A stretch of DNA of 64,000 bases, taken from the NCBI GenBank assembly GCA_023231005.1, contig JALNWG010000004.1, forward strand, positions 79,510-143,509, written 5' to 3'. This DNA is from Bacteroidales bacterium. GTDB taxonomy: Bacteria > Bacteroidota > Bacteroidia > Bacteroidales > FEN-979. Positions 8,950 through 16,515 of this stretch are shown piece by piece (position 1 is the first letter of the stretch; each line of letters starts with the position of its first letter). The notes under the pieces were generated by a model. The model saw only the letters and a program-made list of their open reading frames with translations. It was not told the DNA's origin and ran no database searches. Made by a program: the position numbers and the translations under genes.

Positions 8950-9426
8950 TTACAGTTGGAACACGATGGTATATGTGCCATTGCTGTATGTTACCGGATA
9001 GTCTCCTTCTTTGATGGTGATTGGGGTAGCTGAGCCAAGCGCTTTGCTGGTTCCGGCCGAAAAGGTGTATGGATCAGAAAGGGTAATACTGTTTTTGTTT
9101 TTAAGGTATGGTAGGGTAGATCCTCCTTCATATTTATTCAGGGCACCTTCTGTGACTTCGATCACCAGTTGGTTTTTCCCATTCAGGTAACCTCTTACCG
9201 GACACTTAGCCGTATTGGAGGAACCCATGCTTTCTTCCAATCCGGCGGTAACGTCAAAACAAATACCAAATCCTCTCAGACAATCCATTTTCGGACGATG
9301 GAATGTTATTTCAAATTTTACCCATAAACCGGCAGGAGTTGTGCAAACAGGAGCTAATTCAGCACCCGATACCCCTCTTGTATAGAGGAGCATACCCAAT
9401 AGAGAAAATAAAATAATCTTTTTCAT
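8950..9426 (-). CDS. Hypothetical small secreted protein
   Basis: A 158-residue protein with a clear signal peptide (MKKIILFSLLGMLLYTRGVSG, cleavage near residue 21). Four cysteines in the mature part (CTT, MDCLRGFGICFD, KCPV) could form disulfides. The second half is strand-rich and ends KEGDYPVTYSNGTYTIVFQL, with no T9SS sorting motif. I do not recognise the family. It is followed by a long hairpin and then the lipoprotein gene; the three genes between 7.3 and 9.4 kb look lineage-specific. Confidence 0.65.
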   Translation of the reverse strand: MKKIILFSLLGMLLYTRGVSGAELAPVCTTPAGLWVKFEITFHRPKMDCLRGFGICFDVTAGLEESMGSSNTAKCPVRGYLNGKNQLVIEVTEGALNKYEGGSTLPYLKNKNSITLSDPYTFSAGTSKALGSATPITIKEGDYPVTYSNGTYTIVFQL

Positions 9427-9806
9427 GATAATAATGTTTTACTGTTTTTTTATATTCTGTTAAATTACCCGATTACAGATTGCGGGGAACAGATGGATGT
9501 GGAGTTCTATTCAATCTCCCGAAAAGTAGTTCCTCTGAGGATCTACGTATTCATTTTGTTTTCTCAGTTCATAAATCAATTCCTCCTTTTTTTCATGTTT
9601 TTAATGCTTAATCGGGAAGAAAGGGAAAAGGTAATAGGGTAACCACAACTTTTTTTTAAAATAATTTCTAAAAAAATTATAATTCAATAATTATCATTAT
9701 TTTACATTTTTCTTTTGGAATTTATCTCAAAAATTTTTAGTATCTTTGCAACCGTTTCTAAAGAAGCTCATTTTTCATGAGCAAGGTTGCAAACTGAAAT
9801 AAAATT
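9427..9806. other. Intergenic stretch with a promoter and one doubtful tiny frame
   Basis: This 380-base AT-rich gap separates divergent genes. Near its right end is the promoter of the GT5 gene. On the reverse strand at 9521-9579 a short frame starting at TTG after AGGAGG reads LIYELRKQNEYVDPQRNYFSGD; it is protein-like but too short to accept. Nothing else is seen. Confidence 0.5.
9714..9748 (+). promoter_or_regulatory. Candidate promoter of the GT5/DUF4270 genes
   Basis: TTTG (9714-9717) and TATCTTTG (9741-9748) match the Bacteroidota -33/-7 boxes, but the spacer is 23 bases rather than 19-20. The -7 box is exact. Confidence 0.5.
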
Positions 9807-9818
9807 GTGAGGAGAATT

Positions 9819-10646
9819 ATGGAAAAAGCAAAAGTTTTATTTGTTGCACAGGAGATCACACCATATCTGAAAGAAAGTCCCTTGGGCATTATCGGACGAT
9901 ACCTGCCCCAGGGAATCCAGGAAAAGGGAAGGGAAATACGCACCTTCATGCCACGGTATGGGAATATTAATGAACGTCGTAACCAATTACATGAAGTGAT
10001 CCGTTTATCGGGGATGAATTTGATCATCGATGACACAGATCACCCCCTGATTATTAAAGTGGCTTCAATCCAGCAAGCCCGTATGCAGATTTATTTTATC
10101 GATAACGAAGATTATTTTCAGCGGAAATATACGCTTCTCGACAAAAACAATAAATTTTTCTCCGATAATGATGAGCGGACCATCTTTTTTTCCAGGGGTG
10201 TTCTTGAAACGGTGAAAAAATTAGGATGGGGTCCTGATGTAGTTCATTGTCATGGCTGGATGACCAGTTTAATTCCGCTTTATATTAAAAAAGCATACTG
10301 TGATAATCCTTTGTTTACCGATACCAAAGTAATTTATTCGATTTATGATGACGACTTTGAAGAGTTGATGCATAAGGACTTCGCCAACAAAATCAAACTT
10401 GAAGGCATCTCTTCGAAAGATCTCAAACACTATAAGAGCCCAAGCTACGTTAATATAATTAAAGCTGCGATCGATTTTTCAGATGGTGTGATCCTGGGAT
10501 CCCCAAAAGTTCACCCGGAACTAATTAAATATCTCCGGGATAGTGAAAAACCGTTTCTGGAGTTTCAGCCAATGGACCGTTACATAGATGCTTACAATGA
10601 TTTCTATGAAGAGGTTCTGGTGAATGATCCTGTGGCTGTAGATTAA
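9819..10646 (+). CDS. Glycogen/starch synthase N-terminal (GT5) domain protein
   Basis: A 276-residue protein matching only the N-terminal Rossmann half of glycogen synthase (GlgA, family GT5): KVLFVAQEITPYLKE at the start, the DVVHCHGWMTSLIPLYIK block and a C-terminal stretch that stops after AIDFSDGVILGSPKV. Full GlgA is about 480 residues and carries the nucleotide-sugar-binding GT1-like half, which is absent here. Standalone forms like this are a known Bacteroidota feature and may not be glycosyl transferases at all. ATG at 9819 is preferred over an in-frame GTG at 9807, because AGGAGA (9810-9815) sits just before it. The DUF4270 gene and glmS follow, a conserved neighbourhood. Confidence 0.82.
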   Translation: MEKAKVLFVAQEITPYLKESPLGIIGRYLPQGIQEKGREIRTFMPRYGNINERRNQLHEVIRLSGMNLIIDDTDHPLIIKVASIQQARMQIYFIDNEDYFQRKYTLLDKNNKFFSDNDERTIFFSRGVLETVKKLGWGPDVVHCHGWMTSLIPLYIKKAYCDNPLFTDTKVIYSIYDDDFEELMHKDFANKIKLEGISSKDLKHYKSPSYVNIIKAAIDFSDGVILGSPKVHPELIKYLRDSEKPFLEFQPMDRYIDAYNDFYEEVLVNDPVAVD

Positions 10647-10670
10647 TGGTAACCTGCAAAAACAAAACGC

Positions 10671-12029
10671 TTGAAATCACTCTTTTTTAGCCTTCCCGCT
10701 TCTCTGCTGACGGGTATTCTTCTTCTTCTTCTTTTGTTTGCTTGTAAAAAAGATCCTTACGAGATCGGGATTGATCTTTTACCCCCCAGTGACACCCTGC
10801 ATCTAATGTCGACCGATACCTGCACCGTGAAAGCCTTTTCGGTGCGTCAGGATTCGGTACGAACCAACAACCCGGGAACCCTTATGCTGGGCTCAATAGC
10901 AGATCCTATATTCGGGAAAACCACCTGCAGCTTTTATTCCCAGGCCTTGCTTTCAACTGAAGGTGCCGATTTTGGAACGCTTCCGGTACTTGATTCGCTG
11001 GTACTTATGCTTTTTTATTCCGGATACCATGGAGATACCACAACGGAACAAAATGTCAAAGTTTATGAAATGAGCGATGACATTTGCGCCGACAGCCTTT
11101 ATTATTCAAATCAACAGGTACGTATCTATTCAACGGTGTTAGCCAATCAGAATTTTAAGCCGCATCCCAACGACAGTGTTACCGTGAGTGGAAAGAAGAT
11201 GAAAGCCCACCTGCGTATCAACCTGAATAAACTGACCAATTGCCTGGGGAATAAAATTCTTTCTGCCCCATCCAGCGCTTTAGCTTCCAATACCGCTTTT
11301 ATTAAATATTTAAAGGGATTGTATGTTGCCACCACTCCTGTTAACAGCAGGGGAGCCATGTTGAATTTTGAAACCTCCACAAGTCTTTCAAAATTGGTTG
11401 TCTATTTTCATGATGGCACCGATCCTTCGAACGACAGTCTTGATTTTGAGATGCCACTCAGTTCAAGCGCTGCCCGGTTCATCCATATTGATCATAACGG
11501 TTATCTGGATGCCAGCCAGGAGCTGAAACGACAAATACTCAATCACGATTCTGCCCAGGGAGCGAATCAATTATTCCTGCAAGGATTGGGAGGGGTGAAA
11601 ATAAAAGTCAAATTCCCATTCATGTCTAAATTTGGGAATGGGAAAGTTGTGGCCATCAACGATGCCATTCTCCGTTTTTACAATCCGGAAGCCGATACTT
11701 CATATTCCCCCCCGGCCACGCTTTACCTGATGCGTCAGGACAGCATTGGAAGAGTTGGATATGTGATCGATGAAAATGAAGGATCTTCTTATTTTGGAGG
11801 AACCTATGATCAAACTACCCGTTCGTACTATTTCCGAATAACCCGTCACATGCAGAAAATGATGATGAACTATTACTCCAATCATTTTGATCTGTATCTC
11901 ATGGTCACCAATCCACTCTCAAATTCACTGGTTCCGGGCAGGGTCATCTTGAATGGCACCAATCCTTTACTGCCAGGTGCCCTCACCAACCGTTTTCAAT
12001 TAAAAGTGACCTATACCATTTTGAATTAG
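10671..12029 (+). CDS. DUF4270 lipoprotein
   Basis: A 452-residue exported protein of the Bacteroidota DUF4270 family. The N-terminus is a hydrophobic signal with lipobox LLFAC (Cys25), followed by KKDPYEIGIDLLPPSDTL, the usual family opening. The body contains NPGTLMLGSIADPIFGKT, and the C-terminus ends with NPLLPGALTNRFQLKVTYTI. The only available start is TTG at 10671; no in-frame ATG occurs before 10806. Function is unknown, but the family is very often beside glmS and the GT5 gene, as here, so a role in envelope polysaccharide handling is a guess from context. Confidence 0.85.
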   Translation: MKSLFFSLPASLLTGILLLLLLFACKKDPYEIGIDLLPPSDTLHLMSTDTCTVKAFSVRQDSVRTNNPGTLMLGSIADPIFGKTTCSFYSQALLSTEGADFGTLPVLDSLVLMLFYSGYHGDTTTEQNVKVYEMSDDICADSLYYSNQQVRIYSTVLANQNFKPHPNDSVTVSGKKMKAHLRINLNKLTNCLGNKILSAPSSALASNTAFIKYLKGLYVATTPVNSRGAMLNFETSTSLSKLVVYFHDGTDPSNDSLDFEMPLSSSAARFIHIDHNGYLDASQELKRQILNHDSAQGANQLFLQGLGGVKIKVKFPFMSKFGNGKVVAINDAILRFYNPEADTSYSPPATLYLMRQDSIGRVGYVIDENEGSSYFGGTYDQTTRSYYFRITRHMQKMMMNYYSNHFDLYLMVTNPLSNSLVPGRVILNGTNPLLPGALTNRFQLKVTYTILN

Positions 12030-12049
12030 TTTTTCTTTTGCTACTTTTG
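12020..12049 (+). promoter_or_regulatory. Promoter of glmS
   Basis: TTTG (12020-12023), 18 bases, then TACTTTTG (12042-12049): a near-consensus Bacteroidota promoter. The -33 box lies inside the last codons of the DUF4270 gene and the leader before the glmS ATG would be about 14 bases. Confidence 0.6.
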
Positions 12050-12069
12050 ATTCCTAAATAATATAAAAC

Positions 12070-13908
12070 ATGTGTGGAATTGTTGCTTATATTGGGTCAA
12101 AGGAAGCATACCCTATTTTAATGAAAGGGCTTCACCGTTTGGAATACCGGGGTTATGACAGCGCCGGTGTTTGTTTGTTAAATGGAGATATTCGGGTATT
12201 TAAATGCAAAGGAAAGGTCTCTGACCTTGAAAATGCTATTCAAAATGAAAATCTTTCCGGCACCATCGGAATGGCGCACACACGGTGGGCAACCCATGGA
12301 GAACCCAACCAGATTAATGCCCATCCCCATTTTTCCGAAAATAAAACCCTCGCAATTATTCACAACGGGATCATTGAAAACTATTCTGTTCTTCGAAGTG
12401 AATTGAAAAACCGTGGTTACCATTTTGTCAGTGAAACAGATACCGAAGTTCTGATCTACCTCATCGAGGATATCAAGACCAACGAAAAGGTATCGTTGGA
12501 AGAGGCGGTGCGCATTGCATTAAATCAAGTCATTGGTGCCTATGCAATTGTCATTCTGGCCAAAGATTCTCCCAATAAAATCATTGCTGCCCGCAAAGGC
12601 AGTCCCATGGTGATCGGAATTGGCAAAGAGGAGTTTTTTGTGGCCTCCGATGCTACTCCCCTGATCGAATATACCGATCACGTGGTCTATCTAAACGATG
12701 AAGAGATCGCCATCATTGAAAGGGACAAAGGCCTAAAGATCATAACAATAAAAAATAAAAATAAGACCCCTTACATCGAGAAACTCGAAATGAGTTTGAA
12801 TGAGATCGAAAAGGGAGGCTTTCCCCACTTCATGCTCAAGGAAATTTTCGAGCAGCCCCGGTCGATATACGACTCCATGCGTGGCCGTTTACATGTTGAT
12901 CAGGGGATTGTCACCCTGGGAGGTATTCAAAATTATGAGCAGAAAATATTAAACGCCAAACGCATTATCATTACGGCTTGTGGAACATCCTGGCATGCCG
13001 GTCTGGTAGGGGAATACCTCATTGAAGATCTTTCCCGGATCCCGGTTGAGGTGGAGTATTCGTCTGAATTCCGGTATCGTAATCCGGTATTGTCGGAGGG
13101 AGATGTGGTGATTGCCATCTCTCAATCCGGCGAAACAGCCGATACCCTGGCCGCCATCGAGTTAGCCAAACTCAAAGGAGCCACAGTTCTTGGTATCTGT
13201 AACGTAGTGGGTTCTTCGATTGCCCGTGCGACCCATGCCGGTGTATATACCCATGCCGGACCCGAAATCGGTGTTGCTTCCACCAAAGCATTTACCGCCC
13301 AGGTGGCCGTTCTTACCCTTTTTGGTTTGTTGCTGGCTCAAAACAAAGGAACCATTCCAAAATCTCAATTCCAGAAAACGCTCTTGGAACTGGATGCCAT
13401 TCCTGGTAAAGTTGAACGTATTCTGGCGATGGATGATAAAATCAAAGCGATTGCCAATATTTACAAGGATGTAAAAAATTCACTCTACCTGGGTCGCGGA
13501 TATAATTTCCCGGTAGCTCTGGAAGGGGCGTTGAAGCTGAAAGAAATTTCATACATTCATGCAGAAGGATATGCCGCCGCCGAGATGAAACACGGTCCCA
13601 TTGCATTGATCGATGAACACATGCCGGTGCTCTTTATTGCTACACGCCGGGGAATTTATGACAAAGTGATCTCCAACATCGAAGAGGTGAAAGCCCGTAA
13701 AGGAAAAATCATTGCGATCGTCACCGAAGGAGATGAATCGGTTAAAAAATTAGCCGACCATTTCATCGAAATCCCCGATACGGAAGAGATGCTGGTACCC
13801 ATCCTTGCTACAATTCCCCTTCAGCTCCTCTCCTATCACATTGCCGTAATGCGCGGATGCAATGTTGACCAACCCCGTAACCTGGCAAAATCAGTTACTG
13901 TGGAGTAG
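12070..13908 (+). CDS. glmS: Glutamine--fructose-6-phosphate aminotransferase (isomerizing)
   Basis: GlmS makes glucosamine-6-phosphate from fructose-6-phosphate and glutamine, the entry to UDP-GlcNAc for peptidoglycan and lipopolysaccharide. The 612-residue length is normal. The N-terminus MCGIVAYIG provides the Cys nucleophile after Met removal, followed by RLEYRGYDSAG and the glutaminase block HTRWATHGEPNQINAHPH. Two SIS sugar-isomerase domains follow (TACGTSWHAG..., SQSGETADTLAA, LGRGYNFPVALEGALKLKEISYIHAEGY), and the end is DQPRNLAKSVTVE as expected. It is the last core gene before the accessory island. No ribozyme or riboswitch leader is possible in the short 5' region. Confidence 0.98.
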   Translation: MCGIVAYIGSKEAYPILMKGLHRLEYRGYDSAGVCLLNGDIRVFKCKGKVSDLENAIQNENLSGTIGMAHTRWATHGEPNQINAHPHFSENKTLAIIHNGIIENYSVLRSELKNRGYHFVSETDTEVLIYLIEDIKTNEKVSLEEAVRIALNQVIGAYAIVILAKDSPNKIIAARKGSPMVIGIGKEEFFVASDATPLIEYTDHVVYLNDEEIAIIERDKGLKIITIKNKNKTPYIEKLEMSLNEIEKGGFPHFMLKEIFEQPRSIYDSMRGRLHVDQGIVTLGGIQNYEQKILNAKRIIITACGTSWHAGLVGEYLIEDLSRIPVEVEYSSEFRYRNPVLSEGDVVIAISQSGETADTLAAIELAKLKGATVLGICNVVGSSIARATHAGVYTHAGPEIGVASTKAFTAQVAVLTLFGLLLAQNKGTIPKSQFQKTLLELDAIPGKVERILAMDDKIKAIANIYKDVKNSLYLGRGYNFPVALEGALKLKEISYIHAEGYAAAEMKHGPIALIDEHMPVLFIATRRGIYDKVISNIEEVKARKGKIIAIVTEGDESVKKLADHFIEIPDTEEMLVPILATIPLQLLSYHIAVMRGCNVDQPRNLAKSVTVE

Positions 13909-13925
13909 TTTTACTTTTCATTTGT

Positions 13926-14021
13926 TCAATCATTTTCTTCATAGTAATAGGAATAGTCAATCCCTTTCATAAACATTTCGCGGTCGTCAAAAAAACGTAT
14001 CGATATTTTCGCATTACTCAT
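13926..14021 (-). pseudogene. Possible N-terminal remnant of a Bro-N/phage-antirepressor-like gene
   Basis: A 31-residue frame opens MSNAKISIRFFDDRE, which resembles the first residues of Bacteroidota Bro-N-domain proteins (typical continuation VRAVWD...). After that point the sequence departs (MFMKGIDYSYYYEEND) and stops. It is therefore at best a truncated start of such a gene. The match is from memory of the family and short, so chance is possible. Confidence 0.3.
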
Positions 14022-14170
14022 AATTTGAACGTTACCGATATTGTCACTTTAAACTTTTCTGTCCAAATGTATGATCATTTATATCTTGTAGCTGCTGCCT
14101 GCTGTATCACATTACAATGATCGCCTGTCGGGTCACGCAGGGGAATTTCACGTCTGCTTCCTTATTCAGT

Positions 14171-14296
14171 TAACGGTTGGCGGCTTTGCGCTCGGGCGGG
14201 TTTCGGAGCACAAAGTTGTCCAAAAATAATATAGTTTCTTTTAAATGCAAAACTGTCAAAGAGTGATGTCTGTAGCATGACGCAAAGCCCGTGTTA
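14171..14296. repeat. attC-like imperfect inverted repeat (left edge of the methyltransferase cassette)
   Basis: The element begins TAACGGTTGGCGGCTTTGCG and ends CGCAAAGCCCGTGTTA, so the outer TAAC/GTTA and the 9-base arms GGCTTTGCG (14182-14190) and CGCAAAGCC (14281-14289) are complementary. The 126-base size and TAAC...GTTA ends recall integron attC sites. The integrase core GTTRRRY is not matched exactly (GTTATCT). Known: attC sites fold as single strands for recombination. Inference: this may be a divergent cassette boundary. Confidence 0.5.
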
Positions 14297-14301
14297 TCTG
14301 T
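14292..14301. repeat. Left copy of cassette-flanking inverted repeat
   Basis: TGTTATCTGT here is the exact reverse complement of ACAGATAACA at 15755-15764. The two copies bracket the XRE gene, the 82-residue gene and the methyltransferase gene. Similarity extends outward as CCCGAACAGATAACA against CCTGACAGATAACA. Confidence 0.55.
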
Positions 14302-14343
14302 TCGGGCATTTGTATCCGTTTTTATACTGTTACTCATAGTCCG

Positions 14344-14374
14344 TTGTTTGATAAGCTACATAAAAATAATTTTG
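14344..14374 (+). promoter_or_regulatory. Promoter of the XRE regulator gene
   Basis: TTG (14344-14346), 20 bases, TAATTTTG (14367-14374). The -7 box ends 15-21 bases before the two possible ATG codons (14389, 14395), so the leader would be very short. XRE/C-protein regulators commonly bind at their own promoter. Confidence 0.5.
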
Positions 14375-14388
14375 CGATTTAGGATTTT

Positions 14389-14613
14389 ATGATTATGAGT
14401 ATCAAAGAAAAAGTAGGCAAGAGAATACGAGAATTGCGTCATGCAAAGGGTTTAAGTCAAGAAAAATTTTCGTTTGAATGCGAACTTGACCGAACTTACA
14501 TTGCAAGTATTGAACAAGGCAAACGTAATGTTTCAATTGTAAATATAGAAAAAATTGCCAAAGCACTTGGTCTCACTGTAACTGAGTTTTTTGATTCAAA
14601 TATTTTTCAATAA
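14389..14613 (+). CDS. XRE-family helix-turn-helix regulator (controller-protein-like)
   Basis: A 74-residue DNA-binding protein consisting of little more than one Cro/C1-type helix-turn-helix: KRIRELRHAKGLSQEKFS, CELDRTYIASIEQGKRNVSI, and a closing helix ending EFFDSN. Size and sequence resemble restriction-modification controller (C) proteins, which time expression of the restriction enzyme relative to the methylase. ATG at 14389 and at 14395 are both possible starts. It is followed one base later by the 82-residue gene and faces the methyltransferase gene. The DNA here is clearly more AT-rich than glmS, suggesting transfer. Confidence 0.85.
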   Translation: MIMSIKEKVGKRIRELRHAKGLSQEKFSFECELDRTYIASIEQGKRNVSIVNIEKIAKALGLTVTEFFDSNIFQ

Positions 14614-14614
14614 T

Positions 14615-14863
14615 ATGATAAAAGTTAATGATTTTGTAGTTTTGATTGAAAAAATTAAAGATTTAGAGAAAAATTCCGTTGGGTTTGTAAAGAAAGTGAA
14701 ATCAAACAAAGCGATAGTATTTTTCATTGGGAAACAAAAAGAAATTGATATTGAGTTTTCAAATATTAAATTTATTGACGTAAAAAAAACAGGCAGACCT
14801 AAAGGCATGGCAAAGGAGTTTCCTACCAATAAGTCAAAAGAGTTGTGGTTGTATCATTTCTAA
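14615..14863 (+). CDS. Small basic protein with SH3-like pattern and GRPKG motif, function unknown
   Basis: An 82-residue protein starting at ATG 14615, one base after the XRE stop codon, so translation is probably coupled; an earlier ATG at 14591 would overlap the XRE gene. Residues 1-53 alternate short strands (VNDFVVLIEKI, SVGFVKKV, KAIVFFI, KEIDIEF, IKFIDV) in a way that suggests a small SH3/KOW-like barrel. This is followed by KKTGRPKGMAK, reminiscent of an AT-hook, and the tail KELWLYHF. Its last 30 bases overlap the 3' end of the methyltransferase gene on the other strand. No nuclease motif is seen. I do not recognise the family. Confidence 0.65.
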   Translation: MIKVNDFVVLIEKIKDLEKNSVGFVKKVKSNKAIVFFIGKQKEIDIEFSNIKFIDVKKTGRPKGMAKEFPTNKSKELWLYHF

Positions 14864-15628
14864 ACGCCTAATAGACAGTTCGGTGTATTCTTTTGAAATT
14901 TCCATACCAAGATAATTTCTTTTACTCAATTTTGCCATTTTGCAAGTTGTTCCTGATCCACTCATTGGGTCAAAAACTAAATCTCCTTCATTAGTCCAAC
15001 TCAAAATGTGGTCTTGTGCTAATTTTTCTGGAAATATTGCTGTATGTTGAAAAGCAATTTTGTCGTTCGTTGAGCCACCCAAACCTACTGCATAGTCCCA
15101 TATATTTGTCAATGTTTTTTCTTTTTTTAATTCAGCAACAACTTTGTTGTTAATTCCGTCTGCCTTTTTATTTGATACTAATTTTTCAAAACCATATCGT
15201 GCTGTTTTGGTTTTCAATGGATTAAAAGTAAGAACTTTTTCTTTGGAGAATACGAACATAAACTCATAACAATTTGTATATGCGTTAGACCGCATAAATG
15301 GTGTATTTTTCTTACGATAAATCATTATATCGTGAACATTGAAACCTATTTCTTGAAAATAAAGACATTGTTTGAAGCTTGTTAAAGTTCTATCTCCATT
15401 TTTAATTTTATCACCGACAACCCAAACTACAACACCACCTTTTTTCATTACACGAAATATCTCTTTGGCAATATTTTCAAAATCAAAATGATAACCTGTG
15501 TAATCCCTCAAGTCATCATAGGGAGGAGAAGTAACAACCAAATTAACACATTCGCTCGGTAGTTCTTTCATCCCAACCAAACAATCTACGTTGTAAATAT
15601 TGTTAATTTCGTATTTTCCTAAATTCAT
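14834..15628 (-). CDS. Site-specific DNA methyltransferase (beta-class, N4-cytosine/N6-adenine)
   Basis: A 264-residue N6_N4_Mtase-family enzyme. Motif IV is TSPPYDDL (Ser34-Tyr37), the SPPY form common among N4-cytosine enzymes but also found in some N6-adenine ones; motif I (AdoMet binding) is FDPMSGSGTT at 219-228 near the C-terminus. The order IV then I marks the beta class. The recognition region would lie between, about residues 80-200. No restriction endonuclease gene is visible within several kilobases, so the enzyme is either solitary or its partner is lost. The gene is AT-rich relative to its surroundings and lies between inverted repeats, consistent with acquisition. Confidence 0.93.
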   Translation of the reverse strand: MNLGKYEINNIYNVDCLVGMKELPSECVNLVVTSPPYDDLRDYTGYHFDFENIAKEIFRVMKKGGVVVWVVGDKIKNGDRTLTSFKQCLYFQEIGFNVHDIMIYRKKNTPFMRSNAYTNCYEFMFVFSKEKVLTFNPLKTKTARYGFEKLVSNKKADGINNKVVAELKKEKTLTNIWDYAVGLGGSTNDKIAFQHTAIFPEKLAQDHILSWTNEGDLVFDPMSGSGTTCKMAKLSKRNYLGMEISKEYTELSIRRLEMIQPQLF

Positions 15629-15648
15629 ATCCCGGCATTTTGAAAATA

Positions 15649-15656
15649 CAAAAGTA
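15649..15656 (-). promoter_or_regulatory. Candidate -7 box for the DNA methyltransferase
   Basis: TACTTTTG on the reverse strand, 21 bases before the methyltransferase ATG, matches TAnnTTTG. No good -33 box is present at the expected distance, so expression could depend on a regulator such as the XRE protein. Confidence 0.4.
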
Positions 15657-15754
15657 ATAAATTTTTTGGCATTTGATACTTATAATCTACTTTTTTGATT
15701 TTTTTAAGGAATGATTGTGTTGGACTTTTCTGTGGAATGAATTCGTTTTGCCTG

Positions 15755-15786
15755 ACAGATAACAACTCGCTAAACGATCATTAGCG
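15755..15786. repeat. Right flanking repeat plus hairpin of the methyltransferase cassette
   Basis: ACAGATAACA (15755-15764) is the inverted copy of 14292-14301. It is followed directly by CGCTAA (15768-15773), a 7-base loop and TTAGCG (15781-15786). The TAAC followed by a stem is again reminiscent of the start of an attC site, but no closing GTTA is evident downstream. Confidence 0.45.
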
Positions 15787-16022
15787 GGTCCATTGTCATT
15801 ATCAATGATACACGAGCATTTTTCAATCTATTATCTCACCCTTTTCCGGAATTGATTAGCCAAATCCAGAGGCACCTCCATTAAAGCGCCCTTAACTTTC
15901 CCCTACTAAATTACAAACTTTTATAGATTTAAAAACAATCCGATAAAAAAAAGAAGCCGCCCAAAACGAACGACTGCTTCGCAAACCATGTAATCAACAA
16001 CGGTATTATGGCCAGGGCCTTT

Positions 16023-16211
16023 CTAAATAAACTCATTTACCCTGTTCATCCAGCCTTTCTCAAACCGCTTTTGCGTCGGGTCGTTGCGAATGATGTTCCG
16101 GATAAAGGCCACGCGGGAATTATACACTTTAATCAGAAATTGCCCGGGATTTTCATGGTTTAACCGGCCAATGGTGACAGGCCCGGCTATTCCGTCTGGC
16201 TCATTTTTCAA
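16023..16211 (-). pseudogene. C-terminal fragment of a GH108/peptidoglycan-domain muramidase
   Basis: The 62-codon frame reads DGIAGPVTIGRLN and then RVAFIRNIIRNDPTQKRFEK ending GWMNRVNEFI, matching the C-terminal peptidoglycan-domain part of GH108 (TtsA-like) N-acetylmuramidases, which occur in prophages and as secretion aids. An in-frame TAG three codons upstream closes the frame, and the N-terminal catalytic part with its Glu is absent. Only a TTG could serve as start. The minisatellite lies immediately upstream and may mark the breakpoint. Regarded as a decayed remnant. Confidence 0.6.
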
Positions 16212-16261
16212 CGCACACTATTTCAATTCATTGTCAACCAATAATTGTCGATTCCCGATTT

Positions 16262-16510
16262 TTTGTCCATCCTTTGTCCATCCTCTGTCCATGCTTTGTC
16301 CATCCTCTGTCCATCCTTTGTCCATCCTTTGTCCATCCTCTGTCCATCCTTTCTCCCAATTAGGAAGCTATTAGGAAGCTATTAGGATCATCCTTTGTCC
16401 ATCCTCTGTCCATGCTTTGTCCATCCTCTGTCCATGCTTTGTCCATCCTTTGTCCATCCTCTGTCCATGCTTTGTCCATCCTTTGTCCATCCTCTGTCCA
16501 TCCTTTGTGG
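16262..16510. repeat. 11-bp minisatellite in two blocks, split by a second 11-bp repeat
   Basis: Block 1 (16262-16349) has eight and block 2 (16394-16503) ten head-to-tail 11-base units of the form TYTGTCCATSC, alternating TTTGTCCATCC with TCTGTCCATCC or TCTGTCCATGC. Between them ATTAGGAAGCT (16359-16369), an identical copy (16370-16380) and ATTAGGATCAT (16381-16391) are also 11 bases long. Since 11 is not a multiple of 3, a reverse-strand frame shows an 11-residue peptide repeat (DKGWTKHGQRM), which I take as incidental. Such arrays change length by slippage. Confidence 0.95.
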
Positions 16511-16515
16511 GGAAA

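Larger units (their letters stand above)
13909..14388. other. Left part of the accessory island: gene debris and an attC-like element
   Basis: This 480-base gap holds no intact gene. On the reverse strand at about 14083-14160 a frame reads SRREIPLRDPTGDHCNVIQQ and then a short tail to a stop, which looks like a coding remnant of unknown origin. It is followed by the Bro-N-like start at 13926-14021. At 14171-14296 lies the attC-like element, and at 14344-14374 a promoter for the XRE gene. Confidence 0.5.
15629..16022. other. Right flank of the methyltransferase cassette
   Basis: A 394-base gap. It holds the methyltransferase -7 box, the right flanking repeat (15755-15764) and a small hairpin CGCTAA/TTAGCG (15768-15786). 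On the reverse strand at 15831-15903 there is a protein-like tail reading GALMEVPLDLANQFRKRVR before a stop, origin unknown. No intact gene. Confidence 0.45.

Noticed and set aside
13909..14388. Tn7-type insertion downstream of glmS
   Set aside because: No Tn7 end repeats or tns genes are visible; the location alone is not evidence.
16262..16510. Possible CRISPR array
   Set aside because: Units are contiguous 11-mers with no unique spacers and there are no cas genes.
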